Source of the DNA: Acridotheres tristis
Taxonomy: Eukaryota; Chordata; Aves; Passeriformes; Sturnidae
Reading direction: 5' to 3'
Length of the DNA: 64,000 nucleotides
NCBI GenBank assembly: GCA_037013685.1
Contig: CM072889.1
Coordinates: forward strand, 16,253,976-16,317,975
The notes below the pieces were generated by a model. It ran no database searches. It saw only the letters and a list, made by a program, of their open reading frames with translations, and had not been told where the DNA came from. Positions 41,832 through 62,662 of the stretch are shown here, one piece after another (position 1 is the stretch's first letter; the number at the start of each line of letters is the position of its first letter). Both the position numbers and the translations under genes were made by a program.

Positions 41832-44346
41832 AATAATTTTGAAAAAGAACTCCAGTGATATTTTTTTTCTAAGGGCAGGAAACTGGTAAGGGAGCAGGGT
41901 GGAGAGGGCAGCAGTGGAAACTGGAAGGAAAGAGGCAGGAGAAGCCTCCAGAGCAGGACTCACCTGTCACAGGTAGGTGCCACTCTGTCACATTGGCCAA
42001 ACCTGTGCACGTCCCTGGGCACTCCCAGGGGACAAAACAATTCTCTGGGTATCACTGCCTAAGCTGAACCATATGAAGTAAAAAATTAATATAAGAACTT
42101 GCATATTTTTTTTACATAAAATAACCTTTCCAGCTTTTCAGGTAGGAGATATGTCAGGGGGATGCTCTGCTCCTGGAATGGTCAATAAGAAACAAGCTCA
42201 TTATTTTTCTTTTGGGAAAAAAAAAAGATGAAAGTTCTGTGTAGGATAATTTGAAGGCTATGAGTCATTCACTAAAATTGTTTATTTTTTTATATATTCT
42301 TAAATTTTAATAACTAGGATGAAAGAGCAGATAGCAAAATGTAGGGTCATTCTGTGTGATTACTCAGGTTTTATGTCTCTCCAATGGCATCTGTTAAGAG
42401 ATAAAAATATAATTTCATTTTTTTCCAAAAAATACACAGAGATTAACAAGAGTCTAAGAAGTTTAGGAAGAAATAAGTGGTAAAATTTAGTGAAAAGTTC
42501 AGCACTCTGTCCTCTTGTGGCCTTAAAGATTTTAATCTGTTGGGGTTTTTTGGGCAGGGAATCAATCTCATCAAAGCAAGTGGGATGTTAGTACTGTGAT
42601 ATTAAATTTGATATAAAAGTGTGGCTGGAAACGTGTTCCTGAAGTTCACCAAGTGCTAAAAGAGCAGGAATGTTGTGTAATGCTCTCGTGAAAAGTTCAC
42701 AGTGAAAATTCAACATAACTCCCCCTCGGATGGGCAAAATGTCTGCTGCAGATTTTTAGTGGAGATTCCCATCCCATTGTCCATGGAGCCTTCAGCTCTC
42801 CAGGATCCAGAGCTCCTGTTTGTGTCCTGGGGCTGGCAAAGAGAATTCTGTCCTGAGCTGCTCGAGGGACAACAGAGCAGCAGACACTGATAAAATTAAA
42901 CAGCTCTAAAGAAGGAAATTCTGAAAGGTTCACCAGCAGCTTCTTTCTTCCCACTCATCCCATTTTATGAAGCTGATTTCAAGACTGGCAATATTTAATT
43001 TGGATCTTTGGTTTTCACAAATGAAGTTGTTTATAAAGAAGACTTTTTAAAGAGAACAAATGAGATGGGGATTAAAATCTAAAGCAGAGTTTCCTATGCA
43101 ACAGAGTTAAGCAACCAGCCAGCAAGCAGGCTTGGACAATCTTTTTTTTAGGATTTCAATAAATTTAAATCTTGTTGAAATGGCATTAGTTTACATTAAG
43201 GTAGAAGCTACATTTTCTCATGAAAAATCCAAAGAGACCCAGCTAGAGGAGGTTACTCCAGTCACAATTTCATCATCTCCAAAGCAGAGATTCCACAGCT
43301 TTGCCAGCCTGTTCCAGTGTTTTATTTTCCTGATGGAAAAACTGGAAAAAAAAAAAAAAAATCCTTACCAGAGTTCCAACTTGTCTCTTTTTTCTCATCC
43401 TCTTACTGTCAGGAAGAGTTTGGCTCCATCCCTTCTTAACCTTCCAGTTTAGGTACTAGAGGAGGGAAATATCACCTTAACTTTGTAGGATTTTTAAGTT
43501 TGGGGTTTTTTCTCGAGGGGTTGGGAGGTGGTGTTTGAGTTCCCCACCTTGCCTGAAGACCTCCATTAGCATTCAGGAGTCTGGAAATTCCTTTCTCTGA
43601 ACAAAATGTTCTTGGTTGTTGCTGGGGGCTCCAAACTTTGGGGCTGACAGCACAAGGTGGTGCAGAACTATTGAAAGAATAATAACTCGGCAGCACAAGG
43701 AACCAATTAGATGAATTAGATTTCCAAATGTGATGGATAATTGTGCTGTGTGCAGAGATGGAAAGCTCTGAGAGGGAAGCACAGGAGCCCCTGAGCCTCC
43801 CTGACATTTGGGGCTCTGGGAGTGCTCAGCTCCACATCCCTGCTCTGGGTGTCTGTCCTGATCTCGTCAGGCTCCTCCTTGGAGCAGAATTCTTGATGGG
43901 CTAATTCCAAAGCTCCCGTTACTTCACTAAGCTCGTTTTCCCCCATAAATTAGCAATATGAGCACTGGCTCCTGTCTTTTCTGAGTTAGGCTCTGGCTTC
44001 GCTTCTTCTGAATCAGGAACTCTTTGAAAATGGGGAATTTAAGTTTAAAAACTACTCCTGCTCATGCTTTCAATTTCAATACTTCTTCTACGTCACTTGT
44101 ACTAAAAAAGAGATTATGGTAAATATTTCAGAAACTCAATAGTAACAAGACTTTATGCTGATGCTCAGTGTTGAACTCTGTTCACAAACTTCAGAATTAA
44201 AAAAAAAATATTTAAGTGAGAAAACTCTGCTATTTATAATGGTCTTGATATAGAACTGTTAAACTTAAATTTGCAAATGTTAATTGACCACAGTTCCTTC
44301 CAGTCTGTTCAAATGTTATGGTCCTTAGAGCAAACCTATTATCTAA

Positions 44347-48942
<4,596 letters not shown>

Positions 48943-50984
48943 TAACAAGAAAAGGCCCAAATTGAGTCTGTAACCAGCCCAGAAGGATTAAGCCAAATTT
49001 ACATTTTGCACAGCTGCTGTTCAACATCATACTCTTCTTATATAAGGAGATCCAAGAATATTTCCTTGAAGTTCTAAGACTTCTCATTATGCACTTGCCA
49101 GCTGGTTTAGCTTCTCCTCTTGAACAGAATTTTGCATTCTGTTTAATGCAGGATCCAGATAAATAATGCAGAAGTGCTGTAACAGCCATGTATTTTGAAT
49201 CTGTTGGGGGGAAAATATAAAAATGATTAAAATGTTGATAGAAATCTGCCAGGTTTGAGGTTTGGGCTTATTTTTAAGATACTTTTAAGTATCTTAAATT
49301 ATCTTTATTTTAAAGATGTTTTTAAGCAGGTGGATGCTGGACCTCAGTATTGCAGTATGTAATTTAAATATTATTTAAATAGTCCAGTGTTGCTGGAACT
49401 ACAAGTGAAAGGAACACTGGTATTTATTATTTCTTAGGCATGAGTGGTGACAAGGACATTGACAACTTCCTAAGAAACTTAATTTGGCTATTTCACTTTG
49501 TCCTGGTGAACCCCATCTCCAGACACAGCAGCTGCAAAATTAAGAAACCTTTCTGTCTGTCACTTGTGTGAAGTGGAAATATGAAAGGCTGGCCATTAAA
49601 ATCTTATGATTGGAGAGCAAATATTTTCTCTTGAAAAGAAATATAACTTATTCATTTACACTTTAAATGTTAATGCAACACACAGCTCTTATCTGTATTA
49701 GAGAGTTGTCATAGTTACAAGCTGAAATATGTATTGAACTGGCTTTCTCCATCAAACACACTCTTCAAGTGACAGATCTGATTTAATCTTTACTCCCATA
49801 GGTGAAATCCCCCATTCAGATTCTCAAGAATTGGCTTTTTTTGCAACTCTTTCCATGCCTGTTATCACAGCAGGCTCAAGGTGGTTGATGCTTGTAATCC
49901 CTTTCCACCTGGGGGCACAGGACCAACAGTCAAGTGCAATAAAATACTCTTTTTTAGAAAAAAAAAAAACCCATATAATATATTAATTATTCATTCTGAA
50001 GTTTCTAACAAGCCAAGGAAAGAGGCAAATGGCACTTTTGGAATGGTTCTTTTGGAAATTCGTTCTTCTTTTGAGAAGTGTCATTATGTCTTCAGTTTGG
50101 AAAATCAGGCAGTAATAGTGAGTGTTTGCATGGTTCAGAGGTGTATGTCCAACTCATGGATTAGAAGTTTTAATATTTTAAATATCCCTTGGATCTCCAA
50201 GTGTGTCCTTTAAGTCCCTTCTGGCACTCCTTGCTGCAAACCACCCTCAGCTGTGCTCCCTCTTCCCCAGAGTTAGCACATTATGATGATCCATATTTTG
50301 ATTATAATTAGCATTATTTCCATTAGTGGACTGGAATTATTCAAAGGCAACAGCTCATTAAAATTCCACATAATCAATACTCTAATATTAGCTCATAAAA
50401 AGGGGTGTAACCCATTTGAAAATAATGACTGGGAAACACTTCCCTGAGCAGGGAAACTGTGGATCTCTTTTAGCAGATCCCAATCCTACAGCTGACTACC
50501 AGCACCATTTAATCTGATTTTGACTGAACTAGGCCAGTGTATTTTCTAGATAAATTCATATTCATTTAATATGATCATTTGGGTTTTAAAACTTTCATTG
50601 ATGTTCCCACAACCTGTAATAAATTGCTCCAGTAGTTAATTATTCTCATTGCTGGGGGGGGAAAAGTCATTTTATTTGTAGTCTATATTTGGCTGGCACA
50701 AGCTTCCAGTCCTTTGATCTTGATGTATTTTTACCTCTTAAATTGGAGAGCAGGTTTCTCTTTTAGGTATTTTCAGGATGCAATCAAATTAGCTCATCAC
50801 TTTTTTTTTTTTTTTTTAGTAAGGTGGATAATTTGAGCACTTCCAGTTTGTCATCCTAATTCATGACCCTCCCCAGCATCCTCTTTAAACTCCCAGCTGT
50901 AGAATTCTGCATTTTTCACAGGGAGCTGTGGAGCTGTCCAGGACAAGGATTCACTCATGGCTAGGGCAGAACTGTGGTGCTGAA

Positions 50985-51105
50985 AGAGTGAAAATGAGAT
51001 TACAGAGCCTGGAGCTGATCCAGGGGAGGCTTGGGTTGGATTTCAGGAAAAAGTTCTGCCTGCAGAGGATGGTTGGGCACTGAACAGAATCCCCGGGGAA
51101 TGGTC
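50985..51105 (+). mobile_element. CR1 LINE fragment
   Basis: CCAGGGGAGGCTTGGGTTGG, ATTTCAGGAAAAAGTTCTGC and the downstream GGTTGGGCACTGAACAGAAT, CCCCGGGGAATGGTCAC blocks match the CR1 3' region in sense orientation. The distal tail is missing. Confidence 0.8.
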
Positions 51106-52574
51106 ACATCTTTGTAAAGTTTTATTTTACTTTTCCAAGAGCTTTTCAATTGAGTTGAGAGATGAAAACTGTTCAGGAGGTATTATAGGAGAGCTGCTTC
51201 CAAATTATGTAATGCAGCAACTGAAAAAGTGAGAAATAAAAGCCTTTCCACATGGAATCTGATCTAACCAAGGACCACTCTGTAACACAATTACAAAGAT
51301 CAAAGAAAAAATAATAGTACTTTAAGCAAGAAATTAATTAAAGCAGGCGATTCACCACTGGCTGTTAAAATCATTTAATCATTATCCAATTTCCCTATTT
51401 GCTTTTCTGCTTGTTCTTCTTGCTTATAAGATTTTAATAAAACAGAGTAAGGAACTTTAAGAATAAGTTATACATTCTAAATTACTGCTATCCTAAATCT
51501 TTCTTTTTCCCTACAATAACAACAGGCACCAATTCTGCCAGTGCCTTGTAGATTTTTACTTCCTCTCCCATAAAATTATACAGAAGTATTAAAGATGCCA
51601 CTATAGCACTTCTTTGCTTGCAAAATTAATAATTGCTCCTTAGGTGGTGTATTTTCTGCTGCTTAGTTGAAATAGTAGATTTTATATTGTAATTCTTTTT
51701 TCAGCATAAAACTATGACCATTAATTTGTGTTCAAGTTCCTTTTTGGATAGTTTTTCAGATGATGAAAATATTTGAGATCAAACAAATATTGATTCAACT
51801 ACCTGACCACCTGTAAAATATTTTGTCTACTTCTGGATAGAGAATTGATGTGTAAATAAGAGAAAACTGAATTGAAGTTCTGTCTTCTTTTTTTTCTTTT
51901 TTTGTGAGGGTTAGGATTTGAAGGTTATTTCATAAGACAGAGAGCAATAATAAGGCTTTTAGTAATTCCTGTTGAAAGCTTCGATGTTACTCAGGAGCAC
52001 CTGGCAGAACTCCAAGAGTCAAAGTGTAGTAATTAATCCCAAAGCAACTGAGCACCATAGAGCTGATGTGACTGAAAATGGCAAAGATGAACTTGGAATT
52101 AATCAGGAACAGGTTTCCAGGAGAAACTGAGTTTGGATACCATTGTCTTGACATTAGTAATAGCTTGTCTGAAATACTGTGTGATCTTGAGGTCGTTTAC
52201 AGCTATCAAAGGTGTTAAGTTAGATAGGAGCATTAAAGAAATGTAATGGGTGAAAAGGAAAATGTGTCATCTGTCTCATAGGGAGAGAAATTATTTAAGG
52301 ATTTCAGTTTGGTTAACTCAGCCAGCTGGGGCTGAGACAGAATTCCTCTTTCTCCACAGACAGAGGCAATAAGCACCAGAAAGAGAAACAACCCTTTAAG
52401 GCATAAAACACTGCTATGCCAGAGCAAGAGGCCACAGAAATATCTGTAATAAATCTGTGCTGTTCCACGTTTCTCACATTCTCTTAAAGCAGCTGCTGGT
52501 TTGAGCTGAAGTCGTTGCATTTTCACACTTGAGGTTGTTCTTTGGAATGATGGATCTTGTGCTTTCAGGGGCAC

Positions 52575-52862
52575 GGAAGAAAGATGGGGACAGACTTTTT
52601 AGTAGGGTCTGGTGTAGAGGGGCAATGACTTTACAGTGAAAGAGGGGAGATGTGGGCCAGAGATAAGGAAGAAATTCTTTTGCAATGAAAAACCGGCACA
52701 GGTTGATCAGGGAAGCTGTGGCTGCCCCATCCCTGGAAGTGTCCAAGGCCAGCTTGGACAGGGCTCTGGGCAAGCCACTGGAGAATGTCCCTGCTCCTGG
52801 CAGAGGGGTTGAATAAATGACCTTTAAATGTCCCTTCAAACCCCAAATATGCTTTGATTCTA
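52575..52862 (+). mobile_element. CR1 LINE 3' end
   Basis: The longest transposon fragment recognised here. It runs through GAAGAAATTCTTTTGCAATG, GAAGCTGTGGCTGCCCCATC, CCTGGAAGTGTCCAAGGCCA, GGACAGGGCTCTGGGCAAGC and ends GGTCCCTTC-like TGTCCCTTCAAACCCCAAAT, ATGCTTTGATTCTA, the standard CR1 terminus. Open frames across it are broken reverse-transcriptase-region or non-coding CR1 sequence and are not host genes. Confidence 0.93.
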
Positions 52863-53379
52863 AATACATGCTCAGCAGTCTAATGCCCTTTCACTGTTCA
52901 TTGTCAAATTGCATGCTTGAAATTAAGTGGCACAATGAAATAATTTCAGCACTAATTTATTTGTGTGAAGACAGTCTTTGAATTAATACCCTTGGTGTCT
53001 GTTTGCTGAATTGTAAATATGAGTCCTAATGAGAGCTCATTTTAGGTGGAGGTATTTCTGTAAATGTAGTGCCAGGTCACACCATCTGTGTTTCAGCACA
53101 CTCTGTGTTGGGAAATGCAAGCAGGGGAAAAAAACAAAACAAAAAAAAAAGGACAAAAGATGTCATGCGAATTTGAACTTCTTTCCCCAAAAGATGTCCT
53201 TCTGTTTCCAAACAAAGTGCCACATGTTACTTATTCCCCACATTTTGCCTTTCACAAAGGCTCAGTAAAGCCTCTCTTCCAGCAGCAGATCTTGCTGCTT
53301 CTTGGATTCTTGCTGTGTTTCTCAGTCAGTTAATGAAAATAACTATGTAAGATAATGGGAGAACATTTGGTTTTCCATC

Positions 53380-53575
53380 ATCAATTATTGTTAGGAGCAG
53401 CTCGAATATTAATGAGAGAGAATCAGCTACAGGTGTTAATGACGAGCTTCCCCTTCAGTGACACAAAACTGTCTTATGATCTTCCAGCACATTTTTGTCT
53501 AATAATAATTTCTGATTTCCATCTTAATCAAACCAGCTCCCTTGATTAATTCCCTAATGAGGCAAAGTGAATTAC
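53380..53575. promoter_or_regulatory. Candidate conserved non-coding block rich in TAAT sites
   Basis: This 195-bp stretch has many homeodomain-type TAAT/ATTA cores (ATTATTG, TTAATGA, CTAATAATAATT, CTTAATCAAA, GATTAATTCC, CTAATGAGG) in non-repetitive, moderately AT-rich sequence. Its texture resembles vertebrate conserved enhancers near neuronal genes. This is pattern recognition only; conservation was not measured. Confidence 0.2.
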
Positions 53576-56500
53576 TTAAAATATGAAAAGATGATAGTCT
53601 GCTTCCTTAAAAAAAGTTGGGTTTACACAAGCTGGGTTCTTTTTTCATGCAAATATGAAGAGAGGTCAAACTTTGCAGGTTCAAGTAAATATCCAGATGG
53701 TTTTGCTTATGTATTTGAAGAGTCACGAGGGGAAACATCTGTCCTGGTTCCTGTGAGGGGTTACTGCAGTCAGAGCAGAATTTCTTGTTGTCAGGTGCTG
53801 TGCAGTATAGCAGGATATAAATATTTAGAAAATATTTGGCACAACTGATTTCCAGACCAAATGCCTGACAAGGGAGCTCTTAAATTCCTGTTTAGTTATT
53901 GCTCCGTGTCTCCCCACGCCAGGTAACAGCAAAGCTGGCAGGTGATGCAGGGAACAGGACAGGGACAAGGCCCCCGAGAAAATCAAGGTGGAACGTCCCT
54001 TCCTTGGGAGGAGCACTCAGTGCTTCTGTATTTCTTAAACTTCTCCGTTTTTCAGAGTCCTGAGAGGGTTTGGGAAGGCAGTGAAGGAACTCAGGAACCC
54101 CATTCCTGCCTTGTCCCCAGAATTTTCAGGGGAAGCAGAGAAGGGAACAGATTCCTCCTCCCCCCTGTTCCACCATCTGGGCTAAATTTCACTTCTGAAT
54201 TCCTACCATAACAAACAGGTATAATGTGTGTGGAAGAAACGGGCAGGGAGGTGAATAACTGCTGTGGGGGTTCAGCCCCCTGGAATCCTCTGATAAACAA
54301 CACCAACACTTCAGCTCTTCTCTCAATTCCTATGCATAGACAAATACATCATGCACTCTGCAGACACCCAAAAATGCACTGATTTTTTTATTTTTTTTGT
54401 TGTGTGCATCTGCAGCATCAGGAATTTTTTGGTATGTTTTTTTTTCCTGCAGATCTGCAGTGAGTCATGGCCAGGCAGGTAAGATTTATTTTAAAAAGGG
54501 AGAAAAGGTGATTTTCCAGCATGAACAGAGTTTGGATTGATAACAATGCTGAAATCCCTGCTGTTGGTAGGATGCATTCCAAATCCCATTCATGCAAATC
54601 CAGATCTTCTGAATGAGAGGGAGCAAAGTCGTTATGAGGAGAGTCTAGAGAAGATATTGGAGAAGTAAAAAACACTGCTTTGCTGTTAATGAAAGTGTTT
54701 TATGTATCTCAGGTTTTTCTGAACATATTAGTTAAGGAGTCCCAGCTACAAAATTATCAGGTTTGGGTCTACAGAATTATCTCAGCATTGTGGAATTTCC
54801 TGGTACAAGAATTTGTTATTTTAGCAATTAATAATTTTGGAACTATTATTTTTAAAGATGCTATATTCTTAATTTTCTAACACGTGGTTTCTATGAGAAA
54901 ACTAACAAATCCTTTAATTTGGACAGTAGTCCACAGGTTTCTTTTTACCTGGAGCTATTCTTTCTACACTGAGGACGTACAAACAAATAAAAATTCATGA
55001 TTGTGGCAATCTTGAGAGTAAACTACAAAAATTTCAAACATCTGCCTTTCTCTGACCATTTGGAGTGAATTCTTTTGCATTCTTCTAGATTTCTTCCATC
55101 TTTAGCATCTAAAGTAGCATCCTTTTTATTTATGGAGGAAAATAAAAAGTATCACATTGGTCTTTTATTTCTTCATTACTCTAATTTTAATTTAACTTTC
55201 CTTGCTGAGATAGCTTAACTCCTTTTGTAGAATTTGATTTTTACTGTACATGCTAAAAATCTTAAAGGAGCAAAATACCTTTCTGGAGAAAGCATTTACC
55301 AGAGCTAGAAATCAGTAATTGCTTTAAAGACTGATTCTTTAGGAGTAAATGTCAAAATCTGACTCAAGGACTGGTTTTCAACTAAGATTTTTTAATCCAC
55401 TGCAATGACTTCTCTTTTTTCAAAGGTATTTTTAGTAATACAATTTATAATAACTTGTCCAAATTCCTGAGAGCATTTTATCATTGCCTGGTAGTAATGA
55501 CTGCAGACTGTTCTCTGATAGATCTTGGTATTTAATGGCTTTGTCATTAAGGTTCTCATTGGAATAATTTATCATTAACTTAATTATTTATCATTCTTCT
55601 CTAAAAGGAGCCCACGGAACTCTAAGGATTTCAGCAATCTGAAAATTCCATCAATCTATGAAAATCAAAGAGAGTTCTATTTGATTTCTATAACTGAGTA
55701 AAAGAGAAAAAAAAAATATGGCCCCTGTCCTTTTATAAATACAGCCCAAACTGGAGGAGTTTTTTAGGATGCAAACTGCCATCCTTGCATTTGTTTGGAT
55801 GTGACCTATTTACAATTTCTGCTGTTTTCAGGTTTCCTGTGGCCAGTGCATTTTTAGAAAGTTTTCAATAGAACAGCAGCATTAAAAATAGAAGAGAACT
55901 TTTAAAAGCTTTTAAAACCCTTTTTGGAATTCCAGCACATCTTGCAGTTCTGTCCCAGGTGGATGCTCACAGTGGGATCCTGGCTTTGCCCCACTGTGCT
56001 TACACTTGCTATCCCAAATTCTCTTCAGCCTCTTCAGGATTTTAGTTCAAATCTCTTGGAGGTTGTCTTCTATTATTTTCCCTTCACTTTTTTGTGTAAT
56101 CAGATATTATCTTCCTCTGAGAGGAAGTAATTATAAACTCCACCTGATATAACAAGGGGGTGAATGTAGACTGCCCTGTCTGAGCACCTAAATAATTTCT
56201 TTTCCTAGGTTTTAATAGCAGTGGGAATTCACACTTTGGTCAGAAGAGAAACTGTGATTAAAATGTTATGAGTGAACTCTGACAGGGCAGACATGGCCAG
56301 TATAAAATATTTCCTGCTTGCATCTATGGGTGCTGTTCCTGCTCTGGGGTTCACTGAGCTCCTCATGCTCAGGTTCATTTCCTGGCTGCTGCAGCTGCCT
56401 GGGGAAGGTTGTGTTTGGGAATTGCTGTATGGACACAACATTCCAATTCCTGCTCGGTGCAGGTCTGCTCAGATTTGTGCAGTCACAATATTTATGGCAG

Positions 56501-56808
56501 GTCTTTACCATGGCCATGTACTGCTGCTCTAAAAATCTGCCCTTACTGGGACAGAAAAGGCAGGGGAAAGAGAAAAGCCCTAAAAATAATTTTTCTGGCT
56601 TTGTGTATAAATAATTCCTATTTAAACAATCAAGATGATTAAGAAATGTCTCTAAGTAGGTTTTTTTTCTGAGTGGTACATCCTTAGAGTGCCAGTGATG
56701 TCCTTTTTTATGGCTCTGTTTGCAATTTACAAATAACTTGGAGACTCGGGGACTGTATAGATAAACCAATAAGGGATCATTTATTAAAAGATCATATAGT
56801 AGTTGTTA

Positions 56809-56836
56809 CTATTATTATTATTATTATTATTATTAT
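56809..56836 (+). repeat. (ATT)n microsatellite
   Basis: About nine perfect ATT trinucleotides, 400 bp upstream of exon 9. Confidence 0.9.
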
Positions 56837-57229
56837 CTCCAGTCAGCTCTTGGTACATTCATGCTACTCATGTTGTTCCAGCACAGTCTGGCTTCCTCCT
56901 CAGCACTCACTGTTGCACTTCAAAACCCAGATTGAAATTATTTCATGACTTCTAGACCTCATCTTCTGATTTAAAATGTTCAGTGATCTCACAAGTTATT
57001 GAAAGGGTAATAGTGTTCACTTCTGCCTTATTTTATTCAGAGATATGACTAAAGAAAAAAAAAAAAATCCAGCTGCAGCAGTGTGATTTCAGACCACCAG
57101 AGTTGAGAAAAGCTGCTTATGTTTGCAAGGAGCAGGTTGTAACAGAGCTTGTTGGTTAACAAAACATTTCCTTCACATTTCAGGTTAAATGGAAAGCTTT
57201 CAAAATTCAATTATGGACTTTTTCCTTAG

Positions 57230-61793
<4,564 letters not shown>

Positions 61794-61927
61794 CCTGTGA
61801 TTCCAACCAGCCCCACAAGCAGCTCTACAACCCCAACGAGTACGATGGGCATGTCCTCAAAAATGGACAACTCTGCACTCCAGGATGTTTTCATTCTCTC
61901 CCCTATGTCAGGACTTTATGGCCCCAG
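61794..61927 (+). CDS. CNKSR2: CNKSR2-like exon 10: Ser/Thr-rich linker, diverged
   Basis: A 134-bp exon of 44 codons plus two bases of an Arg codon (phase 0 to 2), from TTACAG to GTATTC. It begins PVIPTSPTSSSTTPTSTMG and contains SALQDVFILSPMSGLYGP. It is a disordered Ser/Thr/Met-rich linker after the PDZ domain, about residues 321-365. About half its residues differ from human CNKSR2 as I remember it. The segment where both CNKSR2 and CNKSR3 have DLYIPPPP here reads DVFILSPM. The reading frame, exon length (same 44 codons) and splice phases are all preserved. Confidence 0.9.
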
Positions 61928-62456
61928 GTATTCATGTCCTAAGGAATTTGAGGTTTTGAAAAATAAAATTTGACACTTCGATTTCATTAGATTGATACAA
62001 CAAAACCAAAATGAACGGCCCTAAATAATTAATACAATTAAGAGCTAAAAATACATTAAGCACATATCATGTTTTGAGTGACTTAACTTTCACTGAGATG
62101 AGCAAAATCTGGGTTTAGTCCCAAATCAAGGATGTATTTAAGGAAATCTTTAATCAATTAGTTTGATTTACTTTTCAATGTCTAATTCTATCCTTGAGCA
62201 TTTCTGCAAGGGAAACTCTTGTCTGCTCATATTAAAAACAAATCTTTGTCTTCTCCTTCAGATCCTAGAAAGCTCCTGAATGTTTATCTCACAATTAAAG
62301 TGGCACCTAATGATGGTTTTGTTCATTTACATTTGTTGAATGAAGTTCATTTGTTGAATGAACTTATGAAGTTCTCCCCCAGCATTTCAATTGTTTTATG
62401 TGTAATGTTTGGGAGAGGCTGGAAGTTGACCTTGAATGGTTCATTTCTGTTTTCAG
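61928..62456 (+). other. Intron 10 (529 bp)
   Basis: Shortest intron, GTATTC to TTTCAG. Near its 3' end, at about 62330-62363, the word TTTGTTGAATGAA is repeated almost exactly. No other feature seen. Confidence 0.85.
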
Positions 62457-62662
62457 GGATGAAATTGGGATCGTGTCTTGTGATGACATCAGCAAGTTTG
62501 GGAAGTCGGGGATGAAAGGCTCTGAGTCTCCAAACTATTTCCTGGAGCATGAAAGTGGGAAATTCTACACTCTGATTGAAGGGGAAGGTCACCCTGGGAG
62601 CTCTGAGTACGAGAGGAGCAGAGCCACAGGCGTGAGGAGAAGGGAAAAAACCCCCACTCATG
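62457..62662 (+). CDS. CNKSR2: CNKSR2-like exon 11: linker with GSESPN motif, diverged
   Basis: A 206-bp exon: one base finishing the Arg codon, 68 codons, and one base of a Gly codon (phase 2 to 1), from TTTCAG to GTAGGC. It keeps the family signature KGSESPNYFLEHES and the ending RREKTPTH(G), whose KTP matches CNKSR3 and whose PTH is near PTYG of CNKSR2. The rest, including DEIGIVSCDDISKFGKSG and TLIEGEGHPGSSEYERSR, matches neither paralog well. It is likely a disordered linker before the region containing the PH domain in CNKSR2. The open frame with conserved anchor motifs argues for a translated exon, not a decayed one. Confidence 0.9.

Noticed and set aside
52233..52869. Several 70-131 codon frames on the - strand
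   Set aside because: They lie across and beside a CR1 3' end read in antisense and have no family resemblance.
56266..56769. 167-codon open frame on the - strand in intron 8
   Set aside because: No recognisable domain, overlaps other frames on the opposite strand, and lies in plain intron sequence. Treated as chance.
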